A stretch of DNA of 64,000 nucleotides from Jeotgalibacillus proteolyticus (GCF_002926065.1 NZ_PREZ01000006.1:238773-302772), one strand, 5' to 3'; counted from the first letter of the stretch, positions 17,288 through 27,109 are shown. The notes: generated by a model from the letters alone, not told the origin. Numbers and translations: made by a program.

Positions 17288-17770
17288 ATGAAACCAAAGG
17301 TAATTGAAAAGGAAAGCTTTCGCGTGGCTGGCTATCAGTTTGAAGCAAATTTACAGGAGATTATGGGCTCGGATTTGGTGAGCAGGACGGTGGCAAGGCT
17401 TGGGGAAGAAGCAGACTTATTTCAGAATAAGCTTGGGAATCACCTTTACCTGGTGCAGGTTTATCCGATGAAGGAAGCATTCGATGCAGCCAAGGATCCA
17501 TTTACAACGATGGTCGGCTATGAAGTAACGGGGGAGGAAGCTCCAGATGGTGCCATTCTCCACACGGTGGAAAAAAACACGTATGTTGCTTACACGCATA
17601 AAGGACCTGAAAGTGATCTGCCTCACTCCTATGACTATTTATATGGCACATGGCTAAGGGAAAATGGCTATATGTCTCTTGGGTATGATTTTGAGCTCTG
17701 GGATGAACGGTATAAGCCCGAGGAGCGGGATAATGAGATTGATCTGTTTATTGCGGTAAGGAAGCTTTGA
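17288..17770 (+). CDS. GyrI-like / AraC effector-binding domain protein
   Basis: This 160-residue single-domain protein is of the GyrI-like superfamily: KVIEKESFRVAGYQFEAN at the start, TMVGYEVTG, TYVAYTHKGPESDLPHSYDYLYGTWL and a C-terminal DFELWDERY...IDLFIAVRKL. Such stand-alone domains bind small hydrophobic or cationic molecules, and some are hydrolases. There is no DNA-binding part. GAGG precedes the ATG. It is divergent from the spore-coat cluster. Confidence 0.83.
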   Translation: MKPKVIEKESFRVAGYQFEANLQEIMGSDLVSRTVARLGEEADLFQNKLGNHLYLVQVYPMKEAFDAAKDPFTTMVGYEVTGEEAPDGAILHTVEKNTYVAYTHKGPESDLPHSYDYLYGTWLRENGYMSLGYDFELWDERYKPEERDNEIDLFIAVRKL

Positions 17771-17780
17771 TTTAAACGCC

Positions 17781-17820
17781 AAAAAGACTCTACTATCCAT
17801 CCATGAGTTGAGTCTTATCT
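17781..17820 (+). terminator. Possible terminator
   Basis: A 7-bp stem (AAGACTC / GAGTCTT) just after the GyrI-like gene has a loose T-rich tail (ATCTTATCTTTT). Weak. Confidence 0.45.
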
Positions 17821-18001
17821 TATCTTTTCAGGCTGGTAACCACTACCTTACTTATCATCCAGCAGGAAGAAATAAATTTATGAACTGACAATTTAATTTT
17901 TAAATACGTACATTTTAAAAATTCAATTCTATTTCTTACTTTATAAAAGGCAAATGTTTAGTAAATACTATAACCATCTTGTTTTTGATGGAGTGAGTTA
18001 A

Positions 18002-18622
18002 ATGCCACATAGAAAAAAGAATTCAATCCATTTTTTCTTATTATTTATCGTTCTCCTTGTTCTTATTTGGTCTCTGATTAAACCTGAGGAAGGCTATATG
18101 GTATGGCTAATGGAGACATCTCCTTCCTTATTGGCTTTGATAATTTTAGTGTTCACCTATAACAAATTTCGCCTTACCACTGTTTCCTATATCATCATTA
18201 CTCTTCTTGTGATCTTAACGTTTATAGGAGGACATTATTCTTATTCCAAGGTTCCTCTCTTTACATGGCTCAAGGATTACTTTGAGTTACAGAGAAACCA
18301 CTATGATCGGTTCGGTCATTTTCTTAAAGGGTCTATTGTGATCGTGATCATCGAACTATTAGTTAGGAAAACAGCTTTATCGATAAGCAAAACCACAATC
18401 TTTATTGCGCTGTGTATCACACTGGCGATTGGCGCTTTCTATGAAATCATTGAGTGGGCTAGTACGAAAATAGGGAAACAAGGGAAAGTCACAACCGATT
18501 TTTTAGGAATGCAAGGCGATCAATGGGATGCCCAGTGGGATATGTCACTTTTACTGGCAGGTTCCATTCTTTCGCTATTTTTGATAAAGGTTCTTTTTAA
18601 GCAGTTAGAAAAATTCAGGTGA
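18002..18622 (+). CDS. DUF2238 (YjdF-type) integral membrane protein
   Basis: This 206-residue protein has about six membrane helices and the DUF2238 signature: NHYDRFGHFLKG near residue 97, then AFYEIIEWAS and TTDFLGMQGDQWDAQWDM near the C-terminus. Conserved acidic and histidine residues sit at the membrane face; the family has no settled function. GGAGTGAGTTAA lies before the ATG. No partner gene is evident. Confidence 0.85.
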   Translation: MPHRKKNSIHFFLLFIVLLVLIWSLIKPEEGYMVWLMETSPSLLALIILVFTYNKFRLTTVSYIIITLLVILTFIGGHYSYSKVPLFTWLKDYFELQRNHYDRFGHFLKGSIVIVIIELLVRKTALSISKTTIFIALCITLAIGAFYEIIEWASTKIGKQGKVTTDFLGMQGDQWDAQWDMSLLLAGSILSLFLIKVLFKQLEKFR

Positions 18623-18868
18623 TGGCTTGGAATCTAGTTTAGCTATTTTAAAGATGTGTACCATGCAGCTGGTGATAAATAATTCTTCATGACCGGCTAA
18701 CATCGTGTGACCTATGCCGCTTTTGCCACTGGCAGAAAATAATGCAGCTGGAGTAATTGCATAATTCCCACCCTTATGAACCAAAATGAATATACATATT
18801 CGTCTAATGATTGATATTGTACCTATTATTTTAAATGATTATGATGATTATAAGAGGAGATGGTGAAG

Positions 18869-19957
18869 ATGAAAATTAAAGCCGCTGTTACAAATGCACA
18901 GGGTGAGGATTTTATTCTTAAAGAAGTAGATCTCGCAGCACCAAAAGCAAACGAAGTCCTAGTCAAAATCGTTGCGACTGGTGTTTGTCATACCGATGCG
19001 GTTGCACGTGATGCAGCTATTGCCCCGCTGCCGGCTGTACTTGGCCATGAAGGCTCAGGAATTGTCGAAGCTGTTGGTGCAGGCGTGACACGTCTTGAAA
19101 AAGGCGATCATGTCGTTTTATCCTTTGCTCACTGTGGTCACTGTGAAAATTGCTTAATCGGTCATCCAACCGTTTGTGAAACGTTTAATGACTTAAACTT
19201 TGGCGGAGTGAATGACGATCATACGCATCGCTTATCTCAGGACGGCCAGCCGCTTTCCACGTTCTTTGGCCAGTCATCATTTGGTACATTTGCCGTGGCA
19301 CATGAGCGCAATGTCGTGAAAGTAGATAAAGATGTAGACTTAGCCCTGCTCGGACCTCTTGGCTGCGGAATCCAAACCGGAGCAGGAACCGTACTGAATA
19401 AATTGAAGCCTGAATTCGGTTCAACCATTGCGATTTATGGTGCCGGTGCTGTTGGACTAAGCGCCATCATGGCAGCAAAAATTGTCGGCTGCCAAACGAT
19501 CATTGCCGTTGATGTACATGATTCACGCCTTGATATGGCTAAACAATTCGGCGCCACCCATGCCCTTAACGGCACACAGGTAGATGTCGTGAAGGAAATC
19601 AAAGAAATCACAAACGGCGGAACAAAATACGCTGTCGATACAACAGGCGTTCCTCCAGTCGTCCGTCAATCCCTGCAGGCACTGCGTCCACTTGGTGTCT
19701 CAGCGATTGTCGGGGTAACACCTGAAATGAACATCGACGTGCATAACGACCTGATGGCTGAAGGCAAAACCATGGTCGGTGTCATCGAAGGCGATGCCGT
19801 ACCAAACGTCTTCATCCCGCAATTAATTGCCTACTTTAAAGCAGGTCAATTCCCGTTTGATAAACTCGTGACTTTCTATGAATTTGATCAAATTAATGAA
19901 GCGTTTGTGGATTCGAAGGCTGGGAGAACGATTAAGCCGGTTTTGCGGATTAGCTAA
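18869..19957 (+). CDS. NAD(P)-dependent zinc alcohol dehydrogenase (aryl-alcohol type)
   Basis: This 362-residue medium-chain dehydrogenase has the catalytic zinc ligands GVCHTDAVAR and GHEGSGIVEAVG, the structural zinc loop CGHCENCLIGHPTVC, a GCGIQTGAGTVLN segment typical of aryl/benzyl alcohol dehydrogenases, and the nucleotide fold IYGAGAVGLSA. Substrate is probably an aromatic or medium-chain alcohol. I use the ATG at 18869, 9 bases after AGAGGAG; the ATG at 18860 abuts the ribosome site. Single gene with its own terminator. GC-rich third positions here contrast with the AT-rich DUF2238 gene. Confidence 0.9.
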   Translation: MKIKAAVTNAQGEDFILKEVDLAAPKANEVLVKIVATGVCHTDAVARDAAIAPLPAVLGHEGSGIVEAVGAGVTRLEKGDHVVLSFAHCGHCENCLIGHPTVCETFNDLNFGGVNDDHTHRLSQDGQPLSTFFGQSSFGTFAVAHERNVVKVDKDVDLALLGPLGCGIQTGAGTVLNKLKPEFGSTIAIYGAGAVGLSAIMAAKIVGCQTIIAVDVHDSRLDMAKQFGATHALNGTQVDVVKEIKEITNGGTKYAVDTTGVPPVVRQSLQALRPLGVSAIVGVTPEMNIDVHNDLMAEGKTMVGVIEGDAVPNVFIPQLIAYFKAGQFPFDKLVTFYEFDQINEAFVDSKAGRTIKPVLRIS

Positions 19958-19960
19958 TAT

Positions 19961-19996
19961 AAAAACCTGCACCTCATAATGAGCTGCAGGTTTTTT
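19961..19996 (+). terminator. Rho-independent terminator
   Basis: The stem AAAAACCTGCA / TGCAGGTTTTTT follows directly after the alcohol dehydrogenase. It may also serve the convergent xylanase. Confidence 0.9.
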
Positions 19997-20007
19997 ACTT
20001 TTAATGG

Positions 20008-21816
20008 TTATTTCTTACTCGTCTCAAAGAATGTATCCGGCGGCATGATGACTACCTGCCCTTCCATGCCTGGATGTGATTTCAGGTACTCATACACTGC
20101 TTTCCTGTATGCAGGATTGGATTCTTCGATTTTTCCTGTTTTAATGGATTTCTGTTCATTTTGGAATACATTTTTAGGCCCCATTTCTTTGGCAACCTCG
20201 CTGATAAAATTCCCGCCTTTTTTTCCATTTTTATAAGAAGGCTTCAGATTATTATAGGAAAGAATCGTTTCAGCAACCTTAGGAGCAGGGACTGGTTTTA
20301 CATAATAAGCGTCAACGCCCAGGTACCCTTCAGGATCCGATACCGCAAAGAATGCGTCCTTCGGTGAGAAATCACTGTTGAACATTAACGGATTGTGCCC
20401 TCTTCTCCAGCTTTGGATGTCGTTAAGACCCCAGAAGGTAACACGGTCGATGCTTGCTGCGTAGTTCTTATAGATTCTGAAGTATTCAGCATAAACCTCA
20501 GCCTGAACGACTTCAATCTCAGAACCGTTGGTAATCCCGCGGTTAATCCAGTAATTTCGCTGCTCTTCCGTGCCGTTTGAGGCAATGATGTCCTCAATCC
20601 CGCGATCTCTCAAATCCTTGTAGCCGGCAAGAGAACCGCCGGTAGGCTCACCGTTCCACGGGAACCAGGCGAACAGATCAAGCTCACTAATGATCAGATC
20701 AACACCAGCAGAAAGAAGATTAAGGATGCCTCTTTCCACACTTGAAGGCGGCGTATCCATAATGTAGTTGTGAGACTGCATGCCCACACCTTCGATTAAC
20801 TGGCGAGGGTCGTTTGGATACTCTTTTTTGTAGCGTGCATTCAGCTCTTTTGCCATCATGGCCACAAGCTTCGACTTGCCATCCTGGTACATATTAAAGT
20901 CGTTGTAAAATAGCTTAGCGTCTGTATATTTACGGGCAAAGACAAATGCATCATAGATGAAGTCACTTGGATCTTCGCCGGCTTTCATGCCATTGCTGTA
21001 AGACTTGAACCAGGCGCTCTGATTGCTTTCACGAAGGTAGTCTTTCCAGTTTGCGCCTTCAGAAATGGTGTCCACCCCATCAACAAATGCCTCATTGACA
21101 ACGTCCCAGCTTGTAACCACGCCAGGATAATTGGTGTCAAAATGCTCAACTGCCGTTTTAATATAGTGCTCCATATTTTTCTTCGCTTGTGCTCTTGTGT
21201 AATTGCCGCCTGTACCGCCATTAACCCAGTTAGGAGACTGGCCGTGCCACACAAGAACATGTCCGTGTACTGTTTTGCCTGTAGCCTGCGCTTCACGTAC
21301 CAGCTGATCAGACACATGGTTTGACCCCTTAAAAATATTAAACTTACCTTCCTCCCCAGCATTTCCATAGGAAAGGTTGTCCGGCTTCATATGATTCTCA
21401 GCCGTAAGGGAGTTGAAATGGTCATTTGTTAATGCACCGCGAACGGTACTCGGGTCCAGATTGCCGGGACCGCTGTAGATATTCCCTATTTCAAAGTAAT
21501 CCTCATAGGTTTGCCACAGGGACGCTGAACCATTTTGGACTTTCAGTTCTGCGATTCGTTGTTTCAAAGCATTAATTGCAGCATTGATTTCTTCCTTTGT
21601 GGCGTCAGGGTTGTCCGTTAACTCCTTTACTTTTTGATATTCCATGCTGGCAAGCCGATACGTGGCTGGTGTATAAACAGTTTCATCAAGCGCTTCGAAT
21701 TTGTCTAAGACCGGCTGTGAGTGAACACCAGCGTTAGCAGACACCTGCGTCCCAAAAGGCTGCGCCAAAAGAGCAACCATCATCCCAAGAACCAAAAACT
21801 TTTTCGTTTTTTTCAT
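20008..21816 (-). CDS. Secreted endo-1,4-beta-xylanase, GH10
   Basis: This 602-residue extracellular xylanase has a signal peptide (MKKTKKFLVLGMMVALLAQP...) that probably ends near residue 28. Residues ~35-95 are a helical FIVAR-like segment (TDNPDATKEEINAAINALK). The GH10 barrel holds acid/base Glu242 in WDVVNEA, nucleophile Glu378 in IISELDLF, and WHGQSPNW. The long C-terminal tail past 510 is unidentified. It cleaves xylan to oligomers outside the cell. The start follows AAAGGATAAAACAT. A perfect cre lies about 35-50 bases upstream, so glucose repression by CcpA is expected. Confidence 0.93.
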   Translation of the reverse strand: MKKTKKFLVLGMMVALLAQPFGTQVSANAGVHSQPVLDKFEALDETVYTPATYRLASMEYQKVKELTDNPDATKEEINAAINALKQRIAELKVQNGSASLWQTYEDYFEIGNIYSGPGNLDPSTVRGALTNDHFNSLTAENHMKPDNLSYGNAGEEGKFNIFKGSNHVSDQLVREAQATGKTVHGHVLVWHGQSPNWVNGGTGGNYTRAQAKKNMEHYIKTAVEHFDTNYPGVVTSWDVVNEAFVDGVDTISEGANWKDYLRESNQSAWFKSYSNGMKAGEDPSDFIYDAFVFARKYTDAKLFYNDFNMYQDGKSKLVAMMAKELNARYKKEYPNDPRQLIEGVGMQSHNYIMDTPPSSVERGILNLLSAGVDLIISELDLFAWFPWNGEPTGGSLAGYKDLRDRGIEDIIASNGTEEQRNYWINRGITNGSEIEVVQAEVYAEYFRIYKNYAASIDRVTFWGLNDIQSWRRGHNPLMFNSDFSPKDAFFAVSDPEGYLGVDAYYVKPVPAPKVAETILSYNNLKPSYKNGKKGGNFISEVAKEMGPKNVFQNEQKSIKTGKIEESNPAYRKAVYEYLKSHPGMEGQVVIMPPDTFFETSKK

Positions 21817-21852
21817 ATGTTTTATCCTTTCTCTATTAATATTTTTTAGATT

Positions 21853-21866
21853 TGTAAACGCTTTCA
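21853..21866. promoter_or_regulatory. Catabolite response element (cre)
   Basis: TGTAAACGCTTTCA fits the CcpA consensus TGWNANCGNTNWCA at every defined position. It is 37 bases before the secreted xylanase start, a position that would block transcription when CcpA is bound. Confidence 0.85.
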
Positions 21867-22195
21867 GATAACCATAAATAAAAAAGTTGATGTAAGTTCA
21901 TCTAACCAACAAACAAAGTATATCGGACTTGTCCCTTTTCGAACTTCTTTCCTAGATTAGCTTCAACATGCCTCCTTTATCGTAAAATAACTTACGCAAA
22001 TATAATTGTATAAAATTAACTGCCAAAAGAACACTATGAATATTAGCAATATTTAGACATGTGACTGTAAGTATTAATTTTAATTTGTATAAATTTATCG
22101 AAACGGTAATCCAATCGTATTAGTTATTACTCATATTAGCGTCGAATACTGTCGTACGAAATTCGAAAGATCATTCTTCTGGGAACCAACAGAAT

Positions 22196-22227
22196 TGAAA
22201 AAGCGACCCCTGTAAGTAGAAATCGCT
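22196..22227 (-). terminator. Terminator of the cytosolic xylanase gene
   Basis: On the minus strand AGCGATTTC pairs with GGGGTCGCT (three G-U pairs), followed by TTTTTC. Confidence 0.65.
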
Positions 22228-22253
22228 CTATTACTGTTCCAATTCAAACCTTT

Positions 22254-23501
22254 TCACTCAATAACAAGCTGCACCATTTCATCATTTTTGTCTACAGTAA
22301 AGCTGGCTTTCTTCCCTCCAACTAAAACGTCATATTCACCAAGGAATCCTTCAAACGATACGATTCCGTAATCATCGGTTTTAGCCGTTACATTCGTAGA
22401 CCAGTCCTCTTTAATGAGCTTCTTTAACACCTCATAGGAAGGTTTCGGACTGTTATCCTGTCTGACAAAGCCAGCCGGCGCTCCAAGCCATGCCCCGTCG
22501 TCACTGAAGGACCATGTCGTGATGGATTCGACAAGCGGATGCTTAAACAAAGTCGAATACATTTCTTCTACTTCTCTTGCCTGGCGCTCTTCGAATTCCG
22601 GTGTAGACGGCCACTCAGAAAGCTGGTAGTCATTCAAATCAACAATATCTGCCGGCATCAGATGGCCCGATGTCAGCGTGTTCTCCGTAAAGTGGATTGG
22701 AAGACCAAAATGCGAGAAACGCTCCAGTACCTCCTCTAGCTTTTCACGTCCCCAATACCCCTGATGCTGGTGGGACTGAATGCCAATCGCATCAATCTGG
22801 ATGCCTGCATTTAAGCAGCCGTCGATTAAGATTTCGTAGTTAATGGATGTATTAAAGTCATTTAATAGAAGCTTCGCATTGGGATTGAATTCACGTGTTT
22901 TTGCAAACATTTCCTTTATAATGCCCACACGACCAAGGTCTTTACTGATCCGCGTGATGCCATTATCGTACTTATCAAAGATCGGCATGATCACCACTTC
23001 ATTGATTACATCCCATGTATCAATAAGCCCTTTAAAGTCACTTACATCCCGCTCGATTCGATCAAACTGCGCTTTCAGGATTTCTTCATTGCTAAGCTCA
23101 AGAAGCCACGGAGCCGTGACCGTATGCCAGCAAAGCGGATGTCCTTTAACAGCGATGTTTCTCTCCTTTAACCACCGGGCAGCTGCCTTTAATTCCTTTG
23201 TCAGCGGCTTTCCTCTCTCCGGCTCAAACGTTCCCCAGTAAAAAGGAAGTGTGGCAGAGTTAAATACGTCTAAGAACAGATCCAGTTTTTGTTCCTGAAA
23301 CGCAAGTCTGTCTGCCGGTACGTTTTCGTTTGCGACTTCGATGACATCAAAGATGCCGCATCCGAATAGGAATTTGTGGTTGGTTTGTTTGATTTGGATT
23401 TCTTCGCTTGATAAAGGATTTCCGGTTCCGTCTACGATCTTAAGTTTTGGGTTTGCCTTCCTATGGACCAATTCGTTTGTGTGGCTTAGTGTTTGTCCCA
23501 T
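22254..23501 (-). CDS. GH10 endo-1,4-beta-xylanase without signal peptide
   Basis: This 415-residue GH10 enzyme has acid/base Glu168 in WDVINEVV, nucleophile Glu273 in IHFTENTLTSG, plus CWHTVTAPWL and WSFSDDGAWLGAP. There is no secretion signal, so it probably trims imported xylo-oligosaccharides in the cytosol. A C-terminal beta segment (VSFEGFLGEYDVLVGGKKASF) is an extra small domain. The start at 23501 lies 8 bases after GGGAGG; longer frames lack a site. A cre-like palindrome is 40 bases upstream. Confidence 0.9.
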   Translation of the reverse strand: MGQTLSHTNELVHRKANPKLKIVDGTGNPLSSEEIQIKQTNHKFLFGCGIFDVIEVANENVPADRLAFQEQKLDLFLDVFNSATLPFYWGTFEPERGKPLTKELKAAARWLKERNIAVKGHPLCWHTVTAPWLLELSNEEILKAQFDRIERDVSDFKGLIDTWDVINEVVIMPIFDKYDNGITRISKDLGRVGIIKEMFAKTREFNPNAKLLLNDFNTSINYEILIDGCLNAGIQIDAIGIQSHQHQGYWGREKLEEVLERFSHFGLPIHFTENTLTSGHLMPADIVDLNDYQLSEWPSTPEFEERQAREVEEMYSTLFKHPLVESITTWSFSDDGAWLGAPAGFVRQDNSPKPSYEVLKKLIKEDWSTNVTAKTDDYGIVSFEGFLGEYDVLVGGKKASFTVDKNDEMVQLVIE

Positions 23502-23821
23502 GCTTTGCCTCCCTTTCAAATTACCTTGCATAACAAATTAAAGAAAGCGCTTTCTTATGACTGTCTAAATTTTAGCAAGGAAATTTTGACAAAAGTATGG
23601 GTAAACTAAACATTTTGTTGTAGAAATTAAAGATGTTGGTGTTCTCATTCCGGATTGGCGCATGGCGCATTTTCGTTTTCATCAAAATTTTCGTGCTACT
23701 TTGATTAGGAAAAACTACAAAAAATATGAATGGACTTCATCTCTTCTTCTCCTTAACTAGTCATCTATCCAGCTATGATATAATTACACCAAATAAAACC
23801 ATATATCAGGGAAGGATCCCC
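23502..23821. other. Divergent spacer between xylanase and helicase genes
   Basis: This region holds the cre-like site at 23541-23556 and, on the minus strand, TTGTCA (near 23590) as a possible -35. For the helicase, only the ribosome site AAGGATCCCC is clear. Confidence 0.45.
23541..23556. promoter_or_regulatory. cre-like palindrome upstream of cytosolic xylanase
   Basis: AAGAAAGCGCTTTCTT is a perfect palindrome sharing the GAAAGCGCTTTC core of CcpA sites, though it lacks the outer TG/CA. It probably gives catabolite repression of the second xylanase. Confidence 0.7.
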
Positions 23822-26800
23822 ATGACGCTAAAAGAAGGAATCTATGAAGAAATCATAACGAAGAAGCTTCAAGAAGAGCTATCTGGCTCCGACTTAAATT
23901 TTGATATAGGAAAGTCTCCTCTGGATGTGGAGGAAGCACGGAAAGTGCTTTCTTCTTACATCAGTTCGGTGACGAGAAATGCTCTTAATCACGTTCGCGA
24001 CGAAGAGCGCAATGATCAGCAGGCCCTCCTTAAACAAATTGAGACCTGCAATGAAATCATTACCACTCTGAGCAAGCGATTGGACCGCCAAGAATTTGAA
24101 AAGCTTAAAATTGCTGAAGAAGGCGAAATTTTAACTCATATTTATTCTAAGATGAACTCCATACGAAGCATTGGAAGCCAGGAAGTCATCCGACCCGTAA
24201 CACCTATATCTGAGAGCACCTTATTCACTGGCTCCAGCTACGAACCGAATATGCTTGGTGAACTGAAGAAGGAAATTGTGTCTTCTGATTCGATCGATAT
24301 GCTTGTATCGTTTATCAAGTGGAGTGGACTTAGGATCATTTTAGAAGAACTGAAGACGTTTACTGAGAATAGCGGCAGGCTTCGTGTTATCACGACCTCT
24401 TACATGGAGGCGACGGATTATAAAGCAGTCCAGGAGCTAAGTAAGCTTTCTAACACCGAGATTCTTATTTCCTATGATGTACAACGGACAAGGCTGCATG
24501 CCAAGGCTTATCTTTTCAAACGAAACACTGGCTTCAGTACGGCTTATATCGGCTCTTCCAACCTCTCCAATCCCGCTCTTACTTCGGGGCTAGAGTGGAA
24601 TGTGAAAGTAACGGAGAAGGATTCCTTTGACGTTCTTAAAAAATGCGAGGCGACCTTTGAAAGCTACTGGAATGATAAGGAGTTCAAAGCGTTTAATGGA
24701 GAAAATGAGGAGGACAACCTAACACTTAAGCTGGCTTTAGAAAAAAGTAAAGTTGCAGAGGAATCGGTTCAATATCTCTTTGACATCCAGCCCTATTACT
24801 ATCAAAAAGAAATCCTGGAAAAGCTCCAGGCAGAACGGGAAGTTCACCACCGCTATAAAAATTTATTGGTCGCAGCAACTGGTGTTGGCAAGACGGTCAT
24901 TTCTGCCTTTGATTACAAACGCTTCAGGAAAGCAAACAGCGGTAAGGCAAAGCTTCTTTTCGTCGCTCACCGGGAAGAAATTTTAAAACAGAGTCTGAAC
25001 ACCTTCCGTGCGATTTTACGGGAGCCAAACTTTGGGGACTTGCTTGTTGGGGCTCAACAGCCTTCTTCTCTTGATCATGTATTTGTCAGCATTCAGAGCT
25101 TTAACAGCAAGGAACTTGATCAGCATACCGAAATTGACTACTATGATTTTATTATCGTCGATGAATTCCACCATGCGGCAGCAGGGTCTTATCAAAAGCT
25201 GTTGAATCATTATCAGCCAAAAATTCTTTTGGGGTTGACTGCTACGCCTGAAAGGATGGATGGAAAAAGTATTCTTTCTTATTTTGATGACCATGTAGCA
25301 GCCGAAATGCGGTTAACCGAAGCGGTCAATCAAAAGCTGTTAAGTCCGTTTCAATACTTTTGTGTGACCGATACCGTCGACCTCTCAGATTTAAAATGGT
25401 CAAGAGGTGGTTACGATACTAAGCAATTAGAAAATGTCTATACGTCCAACCACCTCAGAAGCTCACAGATCGTCCAAAGCGTCCAGAAGTATGTCACCGC
25501 TATCAGCGATGTAAAAGGGCTGGGCTTTTGCGTGTCGATTGCCCATGCGCAGTATATGGCCGATTTCTTTAATAAGTCCGGCATTCCATCCATTTCATTA
25601 CATGGAAAAACAGATCGTAGCTCTCGCCTGAAAGCTCAACAGCTGCTCGTCTCAGGAGAAATCAAGTTTATCTTCGTCGTCGACTTATACAATGAAGGAA
25701 TCGACATACCTGAGATCAACACGGTTCTCTTCCTGAGACCAACGGAAAGCTTAACCGTCTTTCTGCAGCAGCTCGGACGCGGCCTTCGTCTATCAGAAGA
25801 CAAGGAATGCCTGACGGTCCTGGATTTTGTTGGACAAGCTCACCGCAACTATTCATACGAAGAAAAACTGAGAGCTCTAATTGGCAACTCAAAGCACTCG
25901 GTCCAGTACTATGTGGAAAATGGATTCTTTAACCTCCCAAAAGGCTGTTTCATCCAACTGGAAAAACAAGCAAAGGAATACATTCTGCGAAACATCAAAG
26001 CAGGTGCGAATACGAAAGGAAACCTTGTAGCTAAACTGAGAACCTTCGAACAGGATACCGGAAAACCCGTTACGTTGAAAAACTTCCTGGATCACTACCA
26101 CCTGGATGTCTATGACCTTTACGGAGGAAATAGGAATAGAAGCTTTTCCCGACTGCTAGTGGACGCAGGCATTGCAGAGGATTTCTCCTATGAAGAAGAA
26201 CAGTGGCTGACAAGCCGCCTGCCAAACCTCTTTCATCTTAATTCAAGAAAGCTGCTAGCGTTTTTAAATGGTTATATAAAAATGAGGGAAGTAAGCGGGA
26301 AAGAAGAAGAATTGATGCTGAACATGTTCTACTACTCTTTTTATCAGGCCCACCCTGAAAAAGAAGGACTTTCTTCCATAAAAGAAGGAATTGAAAAAGT
26401 GTTAGAACATCCTGCATTCAAAGAGGAGATTAAGGAAATTATAGAGGTTCTTTATGATTCTTTAGAAACGATTGAATTACAGCCTGACTTTAGTTTCCCA
26501 TGCCCGCTTCAAGTCCATAGCCGTTACTCAACTGCACAGGTGCTTGCCGGATTTGACTTCAATAACAATGAGCAAAGTCCAGCCTTCCGCGAAGGCGTTA
26601 AGTACTTCAAAGACAAGAATCTTGATATCTTTTTCATCACGCTAAACAAATCAGAAAAAGACTTTTCACCTTCAACACTTTACGAGGACTATGCGATAAA
26701 CGATAAGCTATTCCACTGGCAAACACAAAGTAGAGTCAGTGAAAATAGCCCAACTGCCAAGCGGTATATCCATCACCGTCAAACCGGAAACAATATAGCT

Positions 26801-26974
26801 CTCTTCGTCAGAGAATACAAAAAAGAGAAAGGCAGCCTCCCTTCCCCTTTCGTCTTTCTTGGAACAGCAAATTACATTAAGCACTCAGGGAATAAACCGA
26901 TGAGTTTTGTTTGGGAGCTTGATGTAGAGATGCCTTCTTATTTGGTGCCGAGGGCGAATAAGAATATATTGTAG
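23822..26974 (+). CDS. PLD-nuclease/SF2 helicase/DUF3427 fusion protein
   Basis: This 1050-residue protein has domains in order: a helical N-terminus; a phospholipase-D-type nuclease domain (residues ~130-280) with half-site HAK at 226-228 and GSSNLSN; an SF2 helicase with Walker A ATGVGKT at 352-358, DEFH box at 447-450, LTATPERMDG, and QQLGRGLRL; and a C-terminal DUF3427 region. It should act on DNA using ATP. Such fusions are typical of phage-defence loci, though a housekeeping repair role is possible. The ATG at 23822 follows AAGGATCCCC; the upstream ATG lacks a site. It borders the defence island and has its own terminator. Confidence 0.82.
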   Translation: MTLKEGIYEEIITKKLQEELSGSDLNFDIGKSPLDVEEARKVLSSYISSVTRNALNHVRDEERNDQQALLKQIETCNEIITTLSKRLDRQEFEKLKIAEEGEILTHIYSKMNSIRSIGSQEVIRPVTPISESTLFTGSSYEPNMLGELKKEIVSSDSIDMLVSFIKWSGLRIILEELKTFTENSGRLRVITTSYMEATDYKAVQELSKLSNTEILISYDVQRTRLHAKAYLFKRNTGFSTAYIGSSNLSNPALTSGLEWNVKVTEKDSFDVLKKCEATFESYWNDKEFKAFNGENEEDNLTLKLALEKSKVAEESVQYLFDIQPYYYQKEILEKLQAEREVHHRYKNLLVAATGVGKTVISAFDYKRFRKANSGKAKLLFVAHREEILKQSLNTFRAILREPNFGDLLVGAQQPSSLDHVFVSIQSFNSKELDQHTEIDYYDFIIVDEFHHAAAGSYQKLLNHYQPKILLGLTATPERMDGKSILSYFDDHVAAEMRLTEAVNQKLLSPFQYFCVTDTVDLSDLKWSRGGYDTKQLENVYTSNHLRSSQIVQSVQKYVTAISDVKGLGFCVSIAHAQYMADFFNKSGIPSISLHGKTDRSSRLKAQQLLVSGEIKFIFVVDLYNEGIDIPEINTVLFLRPTESLTVFLQQLGRGLRLSEDKECLTVLDFVGQAHRNYSYEEKLRALIGNSKHSVQYYVENGFFNLPKGCFIQLEKQAKEYILRNIKAGANTKGNLVAKLRTFEQDTGKPVTLKNFLDHYHLDVYDLYGGNRNRSFSRLLVDAGIAEDFSYEEEQWLTSRLPNLFHLNSRKLLAFLNGYIKMREVSGKEEELMLNMFYYSFYQAHPEKEGLSSIKEGIEKVLEHPAFKEEIKEIIEVLYDSLETIELQPDFSFPCPLQVHSRYSTAQVLAGFDFNNNEQSPAFREGVKYFKDKNLDIFFITLNKSEKDFSPSTLYEDYAINDKLFHWQTQSRVSENSPTAKRYIHHRQTGNNIALFVREYKKEKGSLPSPFVFLGTANYIKHSGNKPMSFVWELDVEMPSYLVPRANKNIL

Positions 26975-27109
26975 ATAGATAGAGTTTCAATTCCCATAAG
27001 AGTTTATCCGTATTATTTATTCATAAAAAAGTTGGCACACTGCTGTAATAAAAGGGTGCCGAGAATGCGGTGCCCTTATTTAATCACGAGATTTAGATAA
27101 AGGACTAGT

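Larger units (their letters stand above)
21817..22253. other. Xylanase promoter region
   Basis: The region between the two xylanase genes holds the cre site and the terminator of the upstream xylanase. A ribosome-site-like AAAGGAGGCATG on the minus strand near 21970 opens only a five-codon frame. The rest is AT-rich without recognisable genes. Confidence 0.5.

Noticed and set aside
18605..18780. Minus-strand open stretch with GGNYAITPAALFSASGKSG
   Set aside because: It has no start codon with a ribosome site and overlaps the DUF2238 gene end. Not recognised, probably chance or a tiny remnant.
27061..27095. GGGTGCC...GGTGCCC hairpin as another GTGCC repeat
   Set aside because: The pairing is imperfect and the TCGACA part is missing, so it is not a member of the dispersed family.
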